From: JANNFX01 sp031380225
Lineage (GTDB): Bacteria; Pseudomonadota; Alphaproteobacteria; Rhizobiales; Hyphomicrobiaceae
Direction of reading: 5' to 3'
Assembly (NCBI GenBank): GCA_031380225.1
Contig: JANNFX010000002.1
Span: 1 to 18,954 of the forward strand
DNA length: 18,954 nucleotides
Part shown: positions 1 to 7,467 of the stretch, piece after piece
Position numbering within the stretch: position 1 is the first letter of the stretch
Layout of the letters: every line of letters begins with the position of its first letter
Position numbers and translations under genes: made by a program
Notes under the pieces: generated by a model
The model's database searches: none
Seen by the model: the letters and a program-made list of their open reading frames with translations, nothing else
Told to the model about the DNA's origin: nothing

Positions 1-1
1 C

Positions 2-379
2 CGGTGCTTACTGGTGTTCGCTAAGCGTCGCGGCGCTTTCATCGGTGGAGCATTGAATTTGATCGGTGGCGACTGTTTATACGGTCGCTATTGGGGCTCA
101 ACCGAACCGCAGGCGTGCCTGCATTTCGAAGTCTGCTATTATCAGGCCATCGAATATGCCATCGCGCACAAGCTCGGCCGCGTTGAGGCTGGCGCCCAAG
201 GCGAACACAAACTCGCGCGCGGCTACCTGCCGTCGACAACTTATTCCGTACATTGGTTTGCCGAACCCGGACTGCAAAAAGCTGCCGCCGCATTCCTTGA
301 AGCCGAGCGCGCGCAGATCAGCGAACTCGCTGAAGTTCTGGCAAGTTCAGGACCTTACAAAAAGACAGACGATCAATGA
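2..379 (+). CDS. FemAB-like / DUF482 GNAT-fold protein, C-terminal part (5' end outside window)
   Basis: The reading frame is open from the first bases of the window, so only about the last 125 residues are present. The fragment has the closing signature of the DUF482 family (FemAB-like, GNAT-fold, often annotated as peptidoglycan biosynthesis/recognition proteins): a segment reading LYGRYWG, then LHFEVCYYQAIEYAI, then GAQGEHKLARGYLP followed by an aromatic stretch containing HWF. Family members are presumed aminoacyl or acyl transferases; the substrate is unknown and nothing here settles it. The stop at 377-379 is followed by 95 bases and then a HIT-family gene on the same strand, so cotranscription is plausible. 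The family call is firm from the motifs; the biochemical role is inference only. Confidence 0.85.
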   Translation, partial: RCLLVFAKRRGAFIGGALNLIGGDCLYGRYWGSTEPQACLHFEVCYYQAIEYAIAHKLGRVEAGAQGEHKLARGYLPSTTYSVHWFAEPGLQKAAAAFLEAERAQISELAEVLASSGPYKKTDDQ

Positions 380-418
380 ACTGTGGCGCCGGTTCGCGGC
401 TTGACGCCGTGGTCTGTT

Positions 419-436
419 GGCGCATAACCATGCGCC
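419..436 (+). terminator. Stem-loop between FemAB-like gene and HIT gene
   Basis: A perfect 7-bp inverted repeat (GGCGCAT / ATGCGCC) encloses the tetraloop AACC. It lies 40 bases after the stop of the upstream gene and 39 bases before the HIT start. No T-run follows, so it is not a textbook intrinsic terminator; it could be an attenuating or mRNA-stabilising hairpin in an intercistronic gap. Confidence 0.35.
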
Positions 437-474
437 GGCCCAATCGTCTCTGGCTCTGAGGACACGCAAGCACG

Positions 475-903
475 ATGTCGTATGACAGCAATAACATTTT
501 TGCCCGCATCTTGCGCGGCGAAATTCCCTCGCAGCGCGTTTATGAAGATGAGCATGTGGTCGCGTTCATGGATGTGATGCCGCAAGCGCCGGGTCATATA
601 TTGGTGGTGCCGAAGGCCGCGTCGCGAAATCTCTTAGATGCCGATCCCTTAACATTGGCACACACGATGCAGGTGGTACAAAAAGTTGCGCGCGCCGTTC
701 AGGTAGCGTTCAAGGCTGACGGCGTACAGATCAATCAATTCAACGAGGCCGCGGCAGGGCAAACCGTTTTTCATCTGCATGTGCATGTCATCCCGCGTCA
801 TGACGGCGTGACACCCCGCGGGCACAGCGGTCAGATGGAAGATGCGGCGGTGCTGGCGGACAACGCGGACAAGATCAGGGCCGCACTATTATCGGGCTCC
901 TGA
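475..903 (+). CDS. HIT-family (histidine triad) nucleotide-binding hydrolase
   Basis: A 142-residue protein, normal length for a bacterial HIT/HINT-type protein. The histidine triad HLHVHV is at residues 100-105 (H100, H102, H104), followed by IPRH. The N-terminal half has the usual features: NIFARILRGEIPSQRVYED near the start and HILVVPKAASRNLLD around residues 41-55, with an Asn-rich segment (QINQFNEAAAGQTVFH) leading into the triad. HINT-branch enzymes hydrolyse purine nucleoside phosphoramidates and aminoacyl-AMP in the cytosol; the physiological substrate is usually unknown. The ATG at 475 gives a full family-length protein. It stands 31 bases upstream of the next gene on the same strand, so the two may share a transcript. 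Confidence 0.95.
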   Translation: MSYDSNNIFARILRGEIPSQRVYEDEHVVAFMDVMPQAPGHILVVPKAASRNLLDADPLTLAHTMQVVQKVARAVQVAFKADGVQINQFNEAAAGQTVFHLHVHVIPRHDGVTPRGHSGQMEDAAVLADNADKIRAALLSGS

Positions 904-934
904 ATATAACGTAGATGGATGCGGGAGAGAATGG

Positions 935-1894
935 ATGCCCAGACTAACTCTGAAGGTTTTGTCTGCCACATGCGCGGCAGCGTTCGCTGCCACGGCTGCT
1001 CTGGCCCTCTCCGGCGATCCAAAGCCGGCACCAAACGCAGCACCATCGGCTGGCCCAGTTGTTGAGCAATGGCCGATGAAACTCGATCAATTTTTAAAGG
1101 GTAATTATCTTGACCGGTCCGATGTGATGCTGACGCGCCGCGATTGGGACATCTCGTCATTCATCATCCGCTGGTCGACGAATTCGCCGTTTTCACATTC
1201 AGCCTTGGTGTTCAATCGGCCGAACCAGGAGCCTGGGATTATGAACACCTTCGTGATCGAAGCGGGCACGTCCGGTGTCGATCTCACCAATCTTCGCGAC
1301 TATGCCGCCGACAAGAGCGCTTACATTGCGATTAAGCGCTTTCGAGGCAAATGGTTCGACGAGCCGAAACAGGCGCGCGTGCGTGGCCTGTTGCTCGATA
1401 AAATCAAGGCCAGCTACAACTATTGGGCAATCGGGCGCATCGCTCAAACGCTATGGTTTGGCGTTCAGAACAAACTCAACCGGGAAACTGAAACCAAGAC
1501 GCAGCGCGAGCAAACGATGGAGGAATATAAGCGCAAGGCGTGGCAGCCGCCGAGCGAGTTCATTTGTTCGGGCCTCGTTCAAACTGGCTATGTTGAGACG
1601 GTGATGGAATATATCCGCAGAGGCGAACTGCCACCGTCGGCTTTGGCCGAGGTCGTGTTCCAGCGCAATTCACAAGAGAAATTGCCCGACGACAAAGGCT
1701 GGTCGGATCTTGGGTCAGAGCGCGGTAAGCAATTGGCCGAGCGCTTTGCGGCCGAGAATACCGATGCCTTCGAGTCCGTCACGCCTGAGGATCTGGCCAG
1801 AAGCCGCAAGCTTGAATGGCTTTATTTCATCAAAGGTGATGATGTCCACAAAGTCCGCACCTACGCGCACGTGATGGCACTGATTGAGAAGTGA
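935..1894 (+). CDS. Exported permuted papain-like amidase, YaeF/YiiX (C92) type
   Basis: The frame is open from 842, inside the HIT gene, but the best start is the ATG at 935: a GGGAGAGA ribosome site lies just upstream and the protein then begins with a signal peptide (positive MPRLTLK, then an Ala-rich hydrophobic stretch to about residue 26). The 319-residue product has the circularly permuted NlpC/P60-papain layout. An early segment SDVMLTRRDWDISSFIIRW (62-80) is followed by SPFSHSALVF, with the presumed catalytic His at 88. An acidic residue is at E109 (VIEAGTSGVDL). The presumed nucleophile is C211 in EFICSGLVQTGY. YiiX-type proteins are thought to cleave amide or ester bonds in cell-envelope or lipid substrates; the substrate here is unknown. 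A Lys/Arg/Gln-rich insert (about 179-205) separates the two halves of the active site. The protein is probably periplasmic or outer-membrane associated. Confidence 0.8.
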   Translation: MPRLTLKVLSATCAAAFAATAALALSGDPKPAPNAAPSAGPVVEQWPMKLDQFLKGNYLDRSDVMLTRRDWDISSFIIRWSTNSPFSHSALVFNRPNQEPGIMNTFVIEAGTSGVDLTNLRDYAADKSAYIAIKRFRGKWFDEPKQARVRGLLLDKIKASYNYWAIGRIAQTLWFGVQNKLNRETETKTQREQTMEEYKRKAWQPPSEFICSGLVQTGYVETVMEYIRRGELPPSALAEVVFQRNSQEKLPDDKGWSDLGSERGKQLAERFAAENTDAFESVTPEDLARSRKLEWLYFIKGDDVHKVRTYAHVMALIEK

Positions 1895-2015
1895 TACCAG
1901 CGGTCAATAGTTTTAACCCGCCTCAAGGCTGGCGGCGCGCGGCGGCCGGCTCGCGCGACCACTTGGAAGTCCCCTTGCGGGGGAACGCGTGTCGCCGGGC
2001 GCAAAGCGAAGGACG

Positions 2016-2068
2016 ATACCGGCGCGCCGTCCAGAAATGGAAGTGTCAAGACTTTGGCGCGCCGGTAT
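2016..2068. terminator. 13-bp inverted repeat between convergent genes, possible bidirectional terminator
   Basis: Arms ATACCGGCGCGCC (2016-2028) and GGCGCGCCGGTAT (2056-2068) are perfect reverse complements around a 27-base spacer. The element sits between the stop of the papain-like amidase (1894) and the stop of purF (2083), where a shared terminator is expected. The stem is very stable, but no T-run follows on either side and the loop is long. Each arm also contains the self-complementary octamer GGCGCGCC, so the arms could pair with themselves. The 188-base gap also holds a small hairpin (TCCCC/GGGGA, 1970-1984). Confidence 0.55.
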
Positions 2069-2082
2069 GAGTGGCCGGCTTT

Positions 2083-3576
2083 TCAGCCCACTTCAGCCAA
2101 CAGCGACAATTGTCTTGGCGAGCCACCGCCATCGCGGTCGGTGAGCGACGTTGGGTAATCGCCAGTGAAGCAGTGATCGGTGAATTGCGGATTTCTCTCG
2201 TCGCGTTCTTTGAGCCCGACTGACCGATAGATGCCATTGACCGATAAGAATTGCAGGCTGTCGGCGCCCATGAATTTGCGCATTTCTTCGAGCGTCATGT
2301 TGGCCGCCAGAAGGTCTTTGCGATCTGGTGTGTCGATGCCGTAGTAATCGGAATGTGTAATCGGCGGTGACGAGATGCGCATATGCACTTCGGTGGCGCC
2401 GGCGTCGCGCATCAGCTGCACGATTTTCATCGACGTGGTGCCGCGCACAACGCTGTCGTCGATCAGTACGATGCGCTTGCCCTTGATCACCCCGGCATTA
2501 GCGGAATGCTTAAGCTTTACGCCCAAGGCCCGGATTCGCTGCTCGGGCTCGATAAAGGTGCGGCCTACATAGTGATTGCGGATAATGCCGAGTTCGAACG
2601 GAACGCCGGATTGGCGTGCGTAGCCGATAGCGGCTGGCACGCCTGAGTCGGGGATGGGTACAATCACATCGGCAGGTGCCGGCGATTCTTTCGCCAATTC
2701 GACGCCCATGTTCTTGCGGATGTCGTAGACCGAGCGGCCGCCGATCATGCTGTCGGGGCGGGCGAAGTAGATGTATTCGAATATGCACGGCCGGGCTGGC
2801 CGACGTGGGAACGGCCGCAGGCTTTCGACGCCCTTATCCGTAATCACGACCACTTCGCCGTTCTCAATTTCGCGCACGAATTTTGCGCCGACCATATCGA
2901 GGGCGCAGGTTTCAGATGCCAACACATGGGCGCCATTCAAAATGCCGAGCACCAGCGGCCGGATGCCAACCGGATCGCGAGCCGCAATCAACATGTTGTC
3001 GGTCAGGCAGACCAGCGCGTAGGCGCCTTCGATCTGGCGGATGGCCTCGATGAAGCGTTCAACGATGCGGCTCTTCTGCGAGCGCGAGATCAAGTGCAGC
3101 ACGACGCCGGTGTCAGACGTCCATGGAAAGATGGCGCCGTCGCCGATCAACTCATGCCTGAGCGTAATGCCATTGGTTAGATTGCCATTGTGGGCCACCG
3201 CAATACCGCCAGTATCGATATCGGCATAAAGCGGCTGGACATTCTTGAGCGATGGCTCGCCGGTTGTTGAGTAGCGGTTGTGTCCGAGTGCGATCGAGCC
3301 TTTGAGGCGGCTGATGACCTTGGCGTCATTAAAGTTGTCGCCGACGAGACCTAAGCAGCGCTCGGCGATGAATTGCTCGCCATCGTATGAGACGATGCCA
3401 GCGCCTTCTTGTCCGCGATGTTGGAGGGCGTGTAGCCCTAGCGCTGTAATTGCTGCCGCATCGGGATGGCCGAAGATGCCGAACACCCCGCATTCTTCGC
3501 GAAGCCTGTCGTCACCGTATCGCGACAGTCCGAAATCCCGGCCTGTCTCAGGTCCAGTCTCGTTCGTGTCTGTCAT
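2083..3576 (-). CDS. purF: Amidophosphoribosyltransferase
   Basis: A 497-residue PurF, which makes 5-phosphoribosylamine from PRPP and glutamine, the first step of de novo purine synthesis. The N-terminal class II glutamine amidotransferase domain begins after a propeptide: the nucleophile Cys is C29 in REECGVFGIFGH, implying removal of 28 residues. HRGQEGAG (53-60) and GHNRYSTTG (98-106) are typical. The phosphoribosyltransferase domain has the PRPP loop IVLIDDSVVRGTTS at 369-382. Relative to the Bacillus subtilis Fe-S enzyme, the ligand C236 is kept (C264 here), but those at 382, 442 and 445 align with Asp410, Pro463 and Thr466, so a 4Fe-4S cluster is unlikely. The start has a GGAG site 7 bases upstream. 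It follows cvpA on the same strand with a 160-base leader, so it may have its own promoter. The last residues (QLSLLAEVG) end just before the convergent amidase gene. Confidence 0.97.
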   Translation of the reverse strand: MTDTNETGPETGRDFGLSRYGDDRLREECGVFGIFGHPDAAAITALGLHALQHRGQEGAGIVSYDGEQFIAERCLGLVGDNFNDAKVISRLKGSIALGHNRYSTTGEPSLKNVQPLYADIDTGGIAVAHNGNLTNGITLRHELIGDGAIFPWTSDTGVVLHLISRSQKSRIVERFIEAIRQIEGAYALVCLTDNMLIAARDPVGIRPLVLGILNGAHVLASETCALDMVGAKFVREIENGEVVVITDKGVESLRPFPRRPARPCIFEYIYFARPDSMIGGRSVYDIRKNMGVELAKESPAPADVIVPIPDSGVPAAIGYARQSGVPFELGIIRNHYVGRTFIEPEQRIRALGVKLKHSANAGVIKGKRIVLIDDSVVRGTTSMKIVQLMRDAGATEVHMRISSPPITHSDYYGIDTPDRKDLLAANMTLEEMRKFMGADSLQFLSVNGIYRSVGLKERDERNPQFTDHCFTGDYPTSLTDRDGGGSPRQLSLLAEVG

Positions 3577-3601
3577 GGCTATCTCCGCGCTCGCCAGCGG
3601 C

Positions 3602-3679
3602 CATGACTTAACTCAAGTGGCCAGGCTATGCCACTGACATGACGAAACATTCATGACAATTGGATCAAAAAAACATGAC
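3602..3679. repeat. Four CATGAC hexamers in the purF leader
   Basis: CATGAC occurs at 3602, 3638, 3652 and 3674 (GTCATG in the purF sense), four copies in 78 bases of the 160-base cvpA-purF gap. A run of seven T in the purF sense (complement of 3666-3672) lies at its upstream end. Spacings are 36, 14 and 22 bases. This could be a regulator site cluster for purF; chance occurrence is not excluded and no known purine regulator site is recognised. Confidence 0.3.
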
Positions 3680-3736
3680 TATAGCGCCGCACTATTGCTT
3701 GCGCTTACTCGAGACTCACGTTTTAGCCACCGAAAC

Positions 3737-4288
3737 TCAGCCTTCCGGAGCCTTTTCTTTGTCCTTCGGTGCACCAAGGTGCGGCAGGACATTATCGTTC
3801 ACAAATCCGCTTAACGATGTCGCTGTGCCACGAACTTGCGGCAGCGACAGCGACTTGCCGACCCATTCGTAGCGCTGGTCGAGGTCAGGGACGAAGAACA
3901 ACAGACCGGCGTAGAAGATGACGACGATCAAGAAGCCGCGCAATGCGCCGAACAAGAAGCCGAGGACGCGATCAATCATGCCGACCTGACTATCGAGGAC
4001 GGCGTCAGAAATGCGCGATGTGATCAATTCAACAACAATCAGCACGATTAGACCGGCAATCGCGGCGACTGCAATCTGCGCCACTTGAGGCGGAAGTCCG
4101 GTTTGTTTGCCGATGTCGATGCCGAGACCTGGCTGACTGTTATAGAGCCAGACACCGAACGCCGCGCCCGCCACCCACGACAGAATGGATAGCACTTCGC
4201 GAGATAGCCCACGGTACATGGCCAACAGGCCGGAAATGAAGGCGAGCGTCAGTAGCCCGGCATCTAGATACGTCAGTGGCCCGATCAT
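3737..4288 (-). CDS. cvpA: CvpA family inner-membrane protein
   Basis: A 183-residue membrane protein of the CvpA (colicin V production) family. The frame is open from 4315, but the ATG at 4288 has a strong GGGAGGAG ribosome site and gives the family's usual start (MIGPLTYLDAGLLTLAFISG). Four hydrophobic segments are visible at roughly residues 7-25, 32-49, 69-89 and 107-133, with the characteristic DRVLGFLFGALRGFL preceding the last. The remainder is a short hydrophilic tail rich in Lys/Glu. The cellular role is not well defined: the family is needed for colicin V export in E. coli and for envelope-stress tolerance in some bacteria. It lies between radA (66-base gap) and purF, and cvpA next to purF is a conserved arrangement in proteobacteria. 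Confidence 0.93.
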   Translation of the reverse strand: MIGPLTYLDAGLLTLAFISGLLAMYRGLSREVLSILSWVAGAAFGVWLYNSQPGLGIDIGKQTGLPPQVAQIAVAAIAGLIVLIVVELITSRISDAVLDSQVGMIDRVLGFLFGALRGFLIVVIFYAGLLFFVPDLDQRYEWVGKSLSLPQVRGTATSLSGFVNDNVLPHLGAPKDKEKAPEG

Positions 4289-4354
4289 GAACCCGCTCTC
4301 CTCCCGCCGGCGCATGGCGACCGGGGGCTTGCTTAGTTTTTTAGTCTTTGTTGT

Positions 4355-5731
4355 TCAGTCGCATGGCCTAAGCGTGGCGGCAAGGTCCTTAAGGTGGGCG
4401 ATGCGGTTCAACTTGAACGACTTGCTGTCACCGCCAGCTTCCCCGGCAGCCGGCATAACTGCTTGAGCGAACCCAAGTTTTTTGGCTTCCTTGAGGCGCG
4501 CGCCAGTGTTGCTTGCGGCCCGCACTGCGCCAGAAAGAGAGATTTCGCCGAGGAAGACGCAATCGGGCGGCAGCGGCCGGTTGTCAAATGACGATAGAAG
4601 CGCGGCCGCAGCGGCTAGGTCGGCGGCGGGTTCCTGGATTTTGAAGCCTCCGGCGACGTTCAAATAGACGTCGTGCTGGGCGAATGACACCCCGCACCGG
4701 GCATCGAGCACGGCGAGCAGCATCGACAGCCGGTTTTGATCCCAGCCAACAACTGCGCGCCGGGGTTGGCCGAGAGCGGATTGCGCCACCAAGGCTTGGA
4801 TCTCGACCAAGATCGGCCGCGTGCCTTCCATGCCTGCATAGACAGCGGTGCCGGGAGCGGAGGATTCGCGGTCGCCCAAGAAAAGCTCGGACGGATTGGT
4901 AACCTCGATCAAGCCGTTGCCAGCCATTTCGAAAACGCCAATCTCGTCGGTTGGGCCGAAGCGGTTTTTGACAGCCCTCAAAATGCGAAATGTGTGGCCG
5001 CGATCGCCCTCGAACGACAACACCGCGTCGACCATGTGCTCTACGACTTTGGGACCGGCGATTTGCCCATCCTTGGTGACATGGCCGACAAGCAGCAGCG
5101 TCGAGCCTGCACTCTTGGCATAACGGATCAGGGACTGCGTTGCTGCTCTGACTTGGCTGACAGTCCCGGGCGCGGCCTCGATCGCATCCGAATACAGCGT
5201 TTGGATCGAATCGATGACAATCAAGTCAGCGCGCTTTTCGGCCGAAAGCGTCTCAATGATGTTAGCGAGGTTGGTCTCATTGCCGAGTGCAACAGGTGCA
5301 TCGGCGAGCCCGAGCCGTTCCGCACGCAGCCGCACTTGAGCGGCGGCTTCTTCGCCGGAGAAATAAATCGCCCGCCGCCCGGCGCGCGCCATGACGGCGG
5401 CAAGCTGCAACAATAGCGTTGATTTGCCGATGCCGGGTTCGCCACCGATCAACAATGCCGAGCCCGGGACTAGGCCACCGCCAGTGACACGGTCCAATTC
5501 GCCGATGCCGGTTAAGACGCGCGGCGCTTGTTTGGTTGAGCCTGAAAGCGATTCAAGCGCCACCGCACGGCCGCGGTTTGAGCGCGTCAGACCGGAACCG
5601 GGCGGTGGAGCCGCGTCGGTCTCTTCGGCCATCGTGTTCCATTCGTTGCAGCCAGCACACTTGCCGCTCCAACGGACCGATGTGGCGCCGCAGGCTTGGC
5701 AAACATATTTGACAACGGCGGCTTTAGTCAT
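4355..5731 (-). CDS. radA: DNA repair protein RadA (Sms)
   Basis: A 458-residue RadA, family-normal length. It is a RecA-related DnaB-type helicase that drives branch migration of recombination intermediates. Visible in order: a C4 zinc finger (C11, C14, C25, C28 in CQACG and CAGC), a Walker A motif GGEPGIGKST at 96-105, a Walker B region ending LIVIDSIQTLY (170-180), the RadA-specific KNRFG motif at 255-259, and a C-terminal Lon-protease-like domain (GGFKIQEPAADLAAAAAL and FLGEISLSGAVR are typical). Its ATG lies inside the last codons of alr: ATGACTAA contains the radA start and the alr stop, an 8-base overlap that suggests translational coupling. Confidence 0.98.
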   Translation of the reverse strand: MTKAAVVKYVCQACGATSVRWSGKCAGCNEWNTMAEETDAAPPPGSGLTRSNRGRAVALESLSGSTKQAPRVLTGIGELDRVTGGGLVPGSALLIGGEPGIGKSTLLLQLAAVMARAGRRAIYFSGEEAAAQVRLRAERLGLADAPVALGNETNLANIIETLSAEKRADLIVIDSIQTLYSDAIEAAPGTVSQVRAATQSLIRYAKSAGSTLLLVGHVTKDGQIAGPKVVEHMVDAVLSFEGDRGHTFRILRAVKNRFGPTDEIGVFEMAGNGLIEVTNPSELFLGDRESSAPGTAVYAGMEGTRPILVEIQALVAQSALGQPRRAVVGWDQNRLSMLLAVLDARCGVSFAQHDVYLNVAGGFKIQEPAADLAAAAALLSSFDNRPLPPDCVFLGEISLSGAVRAASNTGARLKEAKKLGFAQAVMPAAGEAGGDSKSFKLNRIAHLKDLAATLRPCD

Positions 5732-6875
5732 GAGTCGCGTCCTCCTTGTAGACGCGATGGAACCGCTGGCTGAGACTGGTCAAAACGTCATAGCCGATGG
5801 TGCCGTTTTGGCTGCCAACGGTTTCGATCGACAGCGCATCTCCGGCAAGTTGGACGAAGGCGCCGCGTTGTGGCGTTGGCGTGCAGTCCGTCACATCAAC
5901 GGCAATTAAATCCATCGACACGCGGCCGGCAACGGGCGCTGGCGTTGCATTGATCAGCACGGCGCGGGGAGAGTTGATGGTGGCTGCACGGTGGAAGCCA
6001 TCGGCGTAACCGGCGGCAACGATGGCTATTCGTGACGGTCGCGACGCTGTCCAAGTTGCCGAATAGCCAACGCTCTCTCCAGCCGCCACGTCGCGAACTT
6101 GCAAGATGCGCGCATGAACCGATACGACGGGTGTGACAGGCGTTGCAGCGCCCTTGAAAGCTTGACCGCCATAAAGCGCGTATCCCGGCCTGACCAAACC
6201 GTAATGATACGCTTTGCCGAGCATCAGGCCATCAGACGCAGCCAAGCTGGCGCGGGTTGTTGGGAGCAGCGCCCGCATCGCATCAAACGCTTTGCGCTGG
6301 GCCTCGTTTTTAGGATGCTTTGGATCGTCAGCACAAGCCAAGTGGCTCATGACCAAGCGCACATCGAGCCCGTTCAGGCGTCCAGGCCCAGTTAGCACGT
6401 CTCGCACATCCGCCATCGATAGGCCGAGGCGATTGAGGCCGCTATCGAGATGCAGCGCAATCGGCAGCGCACGTTGTCCGGGTTTTGCAAGAGCTGCCGC
6501 TTCGCGGACTTCGGCGACGCTGCCGAGCACGGGAACAAGCCCATTTGCGAGCATCGTTTCAGCTGCGCCCGGCATCAGCCCATCGAGTGCGAAGACGGTG
6601 GCATCGGGCGCGTCGCGGCGCGCGGCTTCGCCTTCGTCGACGGTGGCGATAAAGAACGTCCGGCATCCGGCCCGGCGCAAGGCGGAGATGACGCGACTGG
6701 CGCCGAGACCGTAGGCATTGGCTTTGACGACAGCCGCGCATTCGGCTGGCGCCACAAGCTTGGAGAGCGCGCGCCAGTTCGCCGCCACCGCATCGAGATC
6801 AATGGTGATCACGCCTGTGGCAGTTGCCGGCACCGATGCGATATCGGACCGTGTCAGGCACGTCGCGGCCGTCAT
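5724..6875 (-). CDS. alr: Alanine racemase
   Basis: A PLP-dependent racemase of about 383 residues that supplies D-alanine for peptidoglycan. The PLP lysine is K51 in AVVKANAYGLG, the second catalytic base is Y271 in ESVGYSATW, and the phosphate- and substrate-side motifs HLDSGLNRLG (142-151) and GRVSMDL (317-323) are present. The start is uncertain: an in-frame GTG at 6884, directly after the peroxiredoxin stop, would add three residues; I prefer the ATG at 6875. Neither has a strong ribosome site, consistent with translation coupled to the upstream peroxiredoxin gene, whose stop is only 10 bases away. The stop overlaps the radA start. The N-terminal 20 residues are a poorly conserved extension before the first strand (GVITIDLDAVAANW). 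Confidence 0.96.
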   Translation of the reverse strand: MTAATCLTRSDIASVPATATGVITIDLDAVAANWRALSKLVAPAECAAVVKANAYGLGASRVISALRRAGCRTFFIATVDEGEAARRDAPDATVFALDGLMPGAAETMLANGLVPVLGSVAEVREAAALAKPGQRALPIALHLDSGLNRLGLSMADVRDVLTGPGRLNGLDVRLVMSHLACADDPKHPKNEAQRKAFDAMRALLPTTRASLAASDGLMLGKAYHYGLVRPGYALYGGQAFKGAATPVTPVVSVHARILQVRDVAAGESVGYSATWTASRPSRIAIVAAGYADGFHRAATINSPRAVLINATPAPVAGRVSMDLIAVDVTDCTPTPQRGAFVQLAGDALSIETVGSQNGTIGYDVLTSLSQRFHRVYKEDATHD

Positions 6876-6885
6876 TAAAGTCACA

Positions 6886-7383
6886 TTACAATGTCCGGTC
6901 GATCATCGAGCACATGGTGGCGGCGCTGGAGTGGTCATGCGAGGGCGGGCTTTCGTCGATGTTGAGCTGTTGGACAACGCCATCCTTGACCAGCATTGAA
7001 TAGCGCTTCGAACGGACGCCGAGGCCGAACTTCGTGAGGTCGATTTCAAGACCAAGCGCTTTGGCGAAATCGCCATTGCCGTCGGCCAGCATGGCGATCT
7101 TGCCGTCGGAGCCGGTGTCTTTCGAAAATTGGCTCAACACGAACACGTCGTTGACCGCGGTGCAGGCGATGACGTCAATGCCTTTGCTTTTCAACTCGGC
7201 CGCGCGTTCGACGAATCCCGGCACATGCTGCTGAGTGCAGGTCGGCGTGTAGGCACCTGGTACGGCAAACAGCGCTACCGTTTTGCCAGCGAAAAACTCA
7301 GCGGTCGATTTCGGCGCTGGTCCCGCGTCGCTCATGATGGTGAAGGTTGCGTCGGGCAGCTTATCGCCGGTTTTGATGGTCAT
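6886..7383 (-). CDS. Prx5-type peroxiredoxin (AhpC/TSA redoxin family)
   Basis: A 165-residue thiol peroxidase that would reduce hydrogen peroxide and organic hydroperoxides. The peroxidatic Cys is C49 in the Prx5-type signature VPGAYTPTCTQQHVPGF. C74 in VIACTAVNDVFV is also usual for the family. The core ends with RSKRYSMLVKDGVVQQLNID. The last 20 residues (starting SPPSHDHSS) have an additional cysteine, C158; it could act as a resolving residue, which is inference. Upstream on the same strand is a DsbD-alpha-like exported protein (84-base gap) and downstream is alr with almost no gap, so the gene appears to be in an operon. An AAGGA site lies about 9 bases before the ATG. Confidence 0.94.
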   Translation of the reverse strand: MTIKTGDKLPDATFTIMSDAGPAPKSTAEFFAGKTVALFAVPGAYTPTCTQQHVPGFVERAAELKSKGIDVIACTAVNDVFVLSQFSKDTGSDGKIAMLADGNGDFAKALGLEIDLTKFGLGVRSKRYSMLVKDGVVQQLNIDESPPSHDHSSAATMCSMIDRTL

Positions 7384-7467
7384 GAGGGAGGTCCTTAGAT
7401 CGAAGTGGGCAGCAATTCAGTTTCGTTTAGCCGCCCCGCGATCGAAGTCCAAGGGGGACAGCGCGAC

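Noticed and set aside
4736..5416. A 226-codon open frame opposite radA, with other long ones opposite alr (6214-6714) and radA/alr (5391-5909)
   Set aside because: All are antisense to well-supported genes, with no recognisable domains or ribosome sites.
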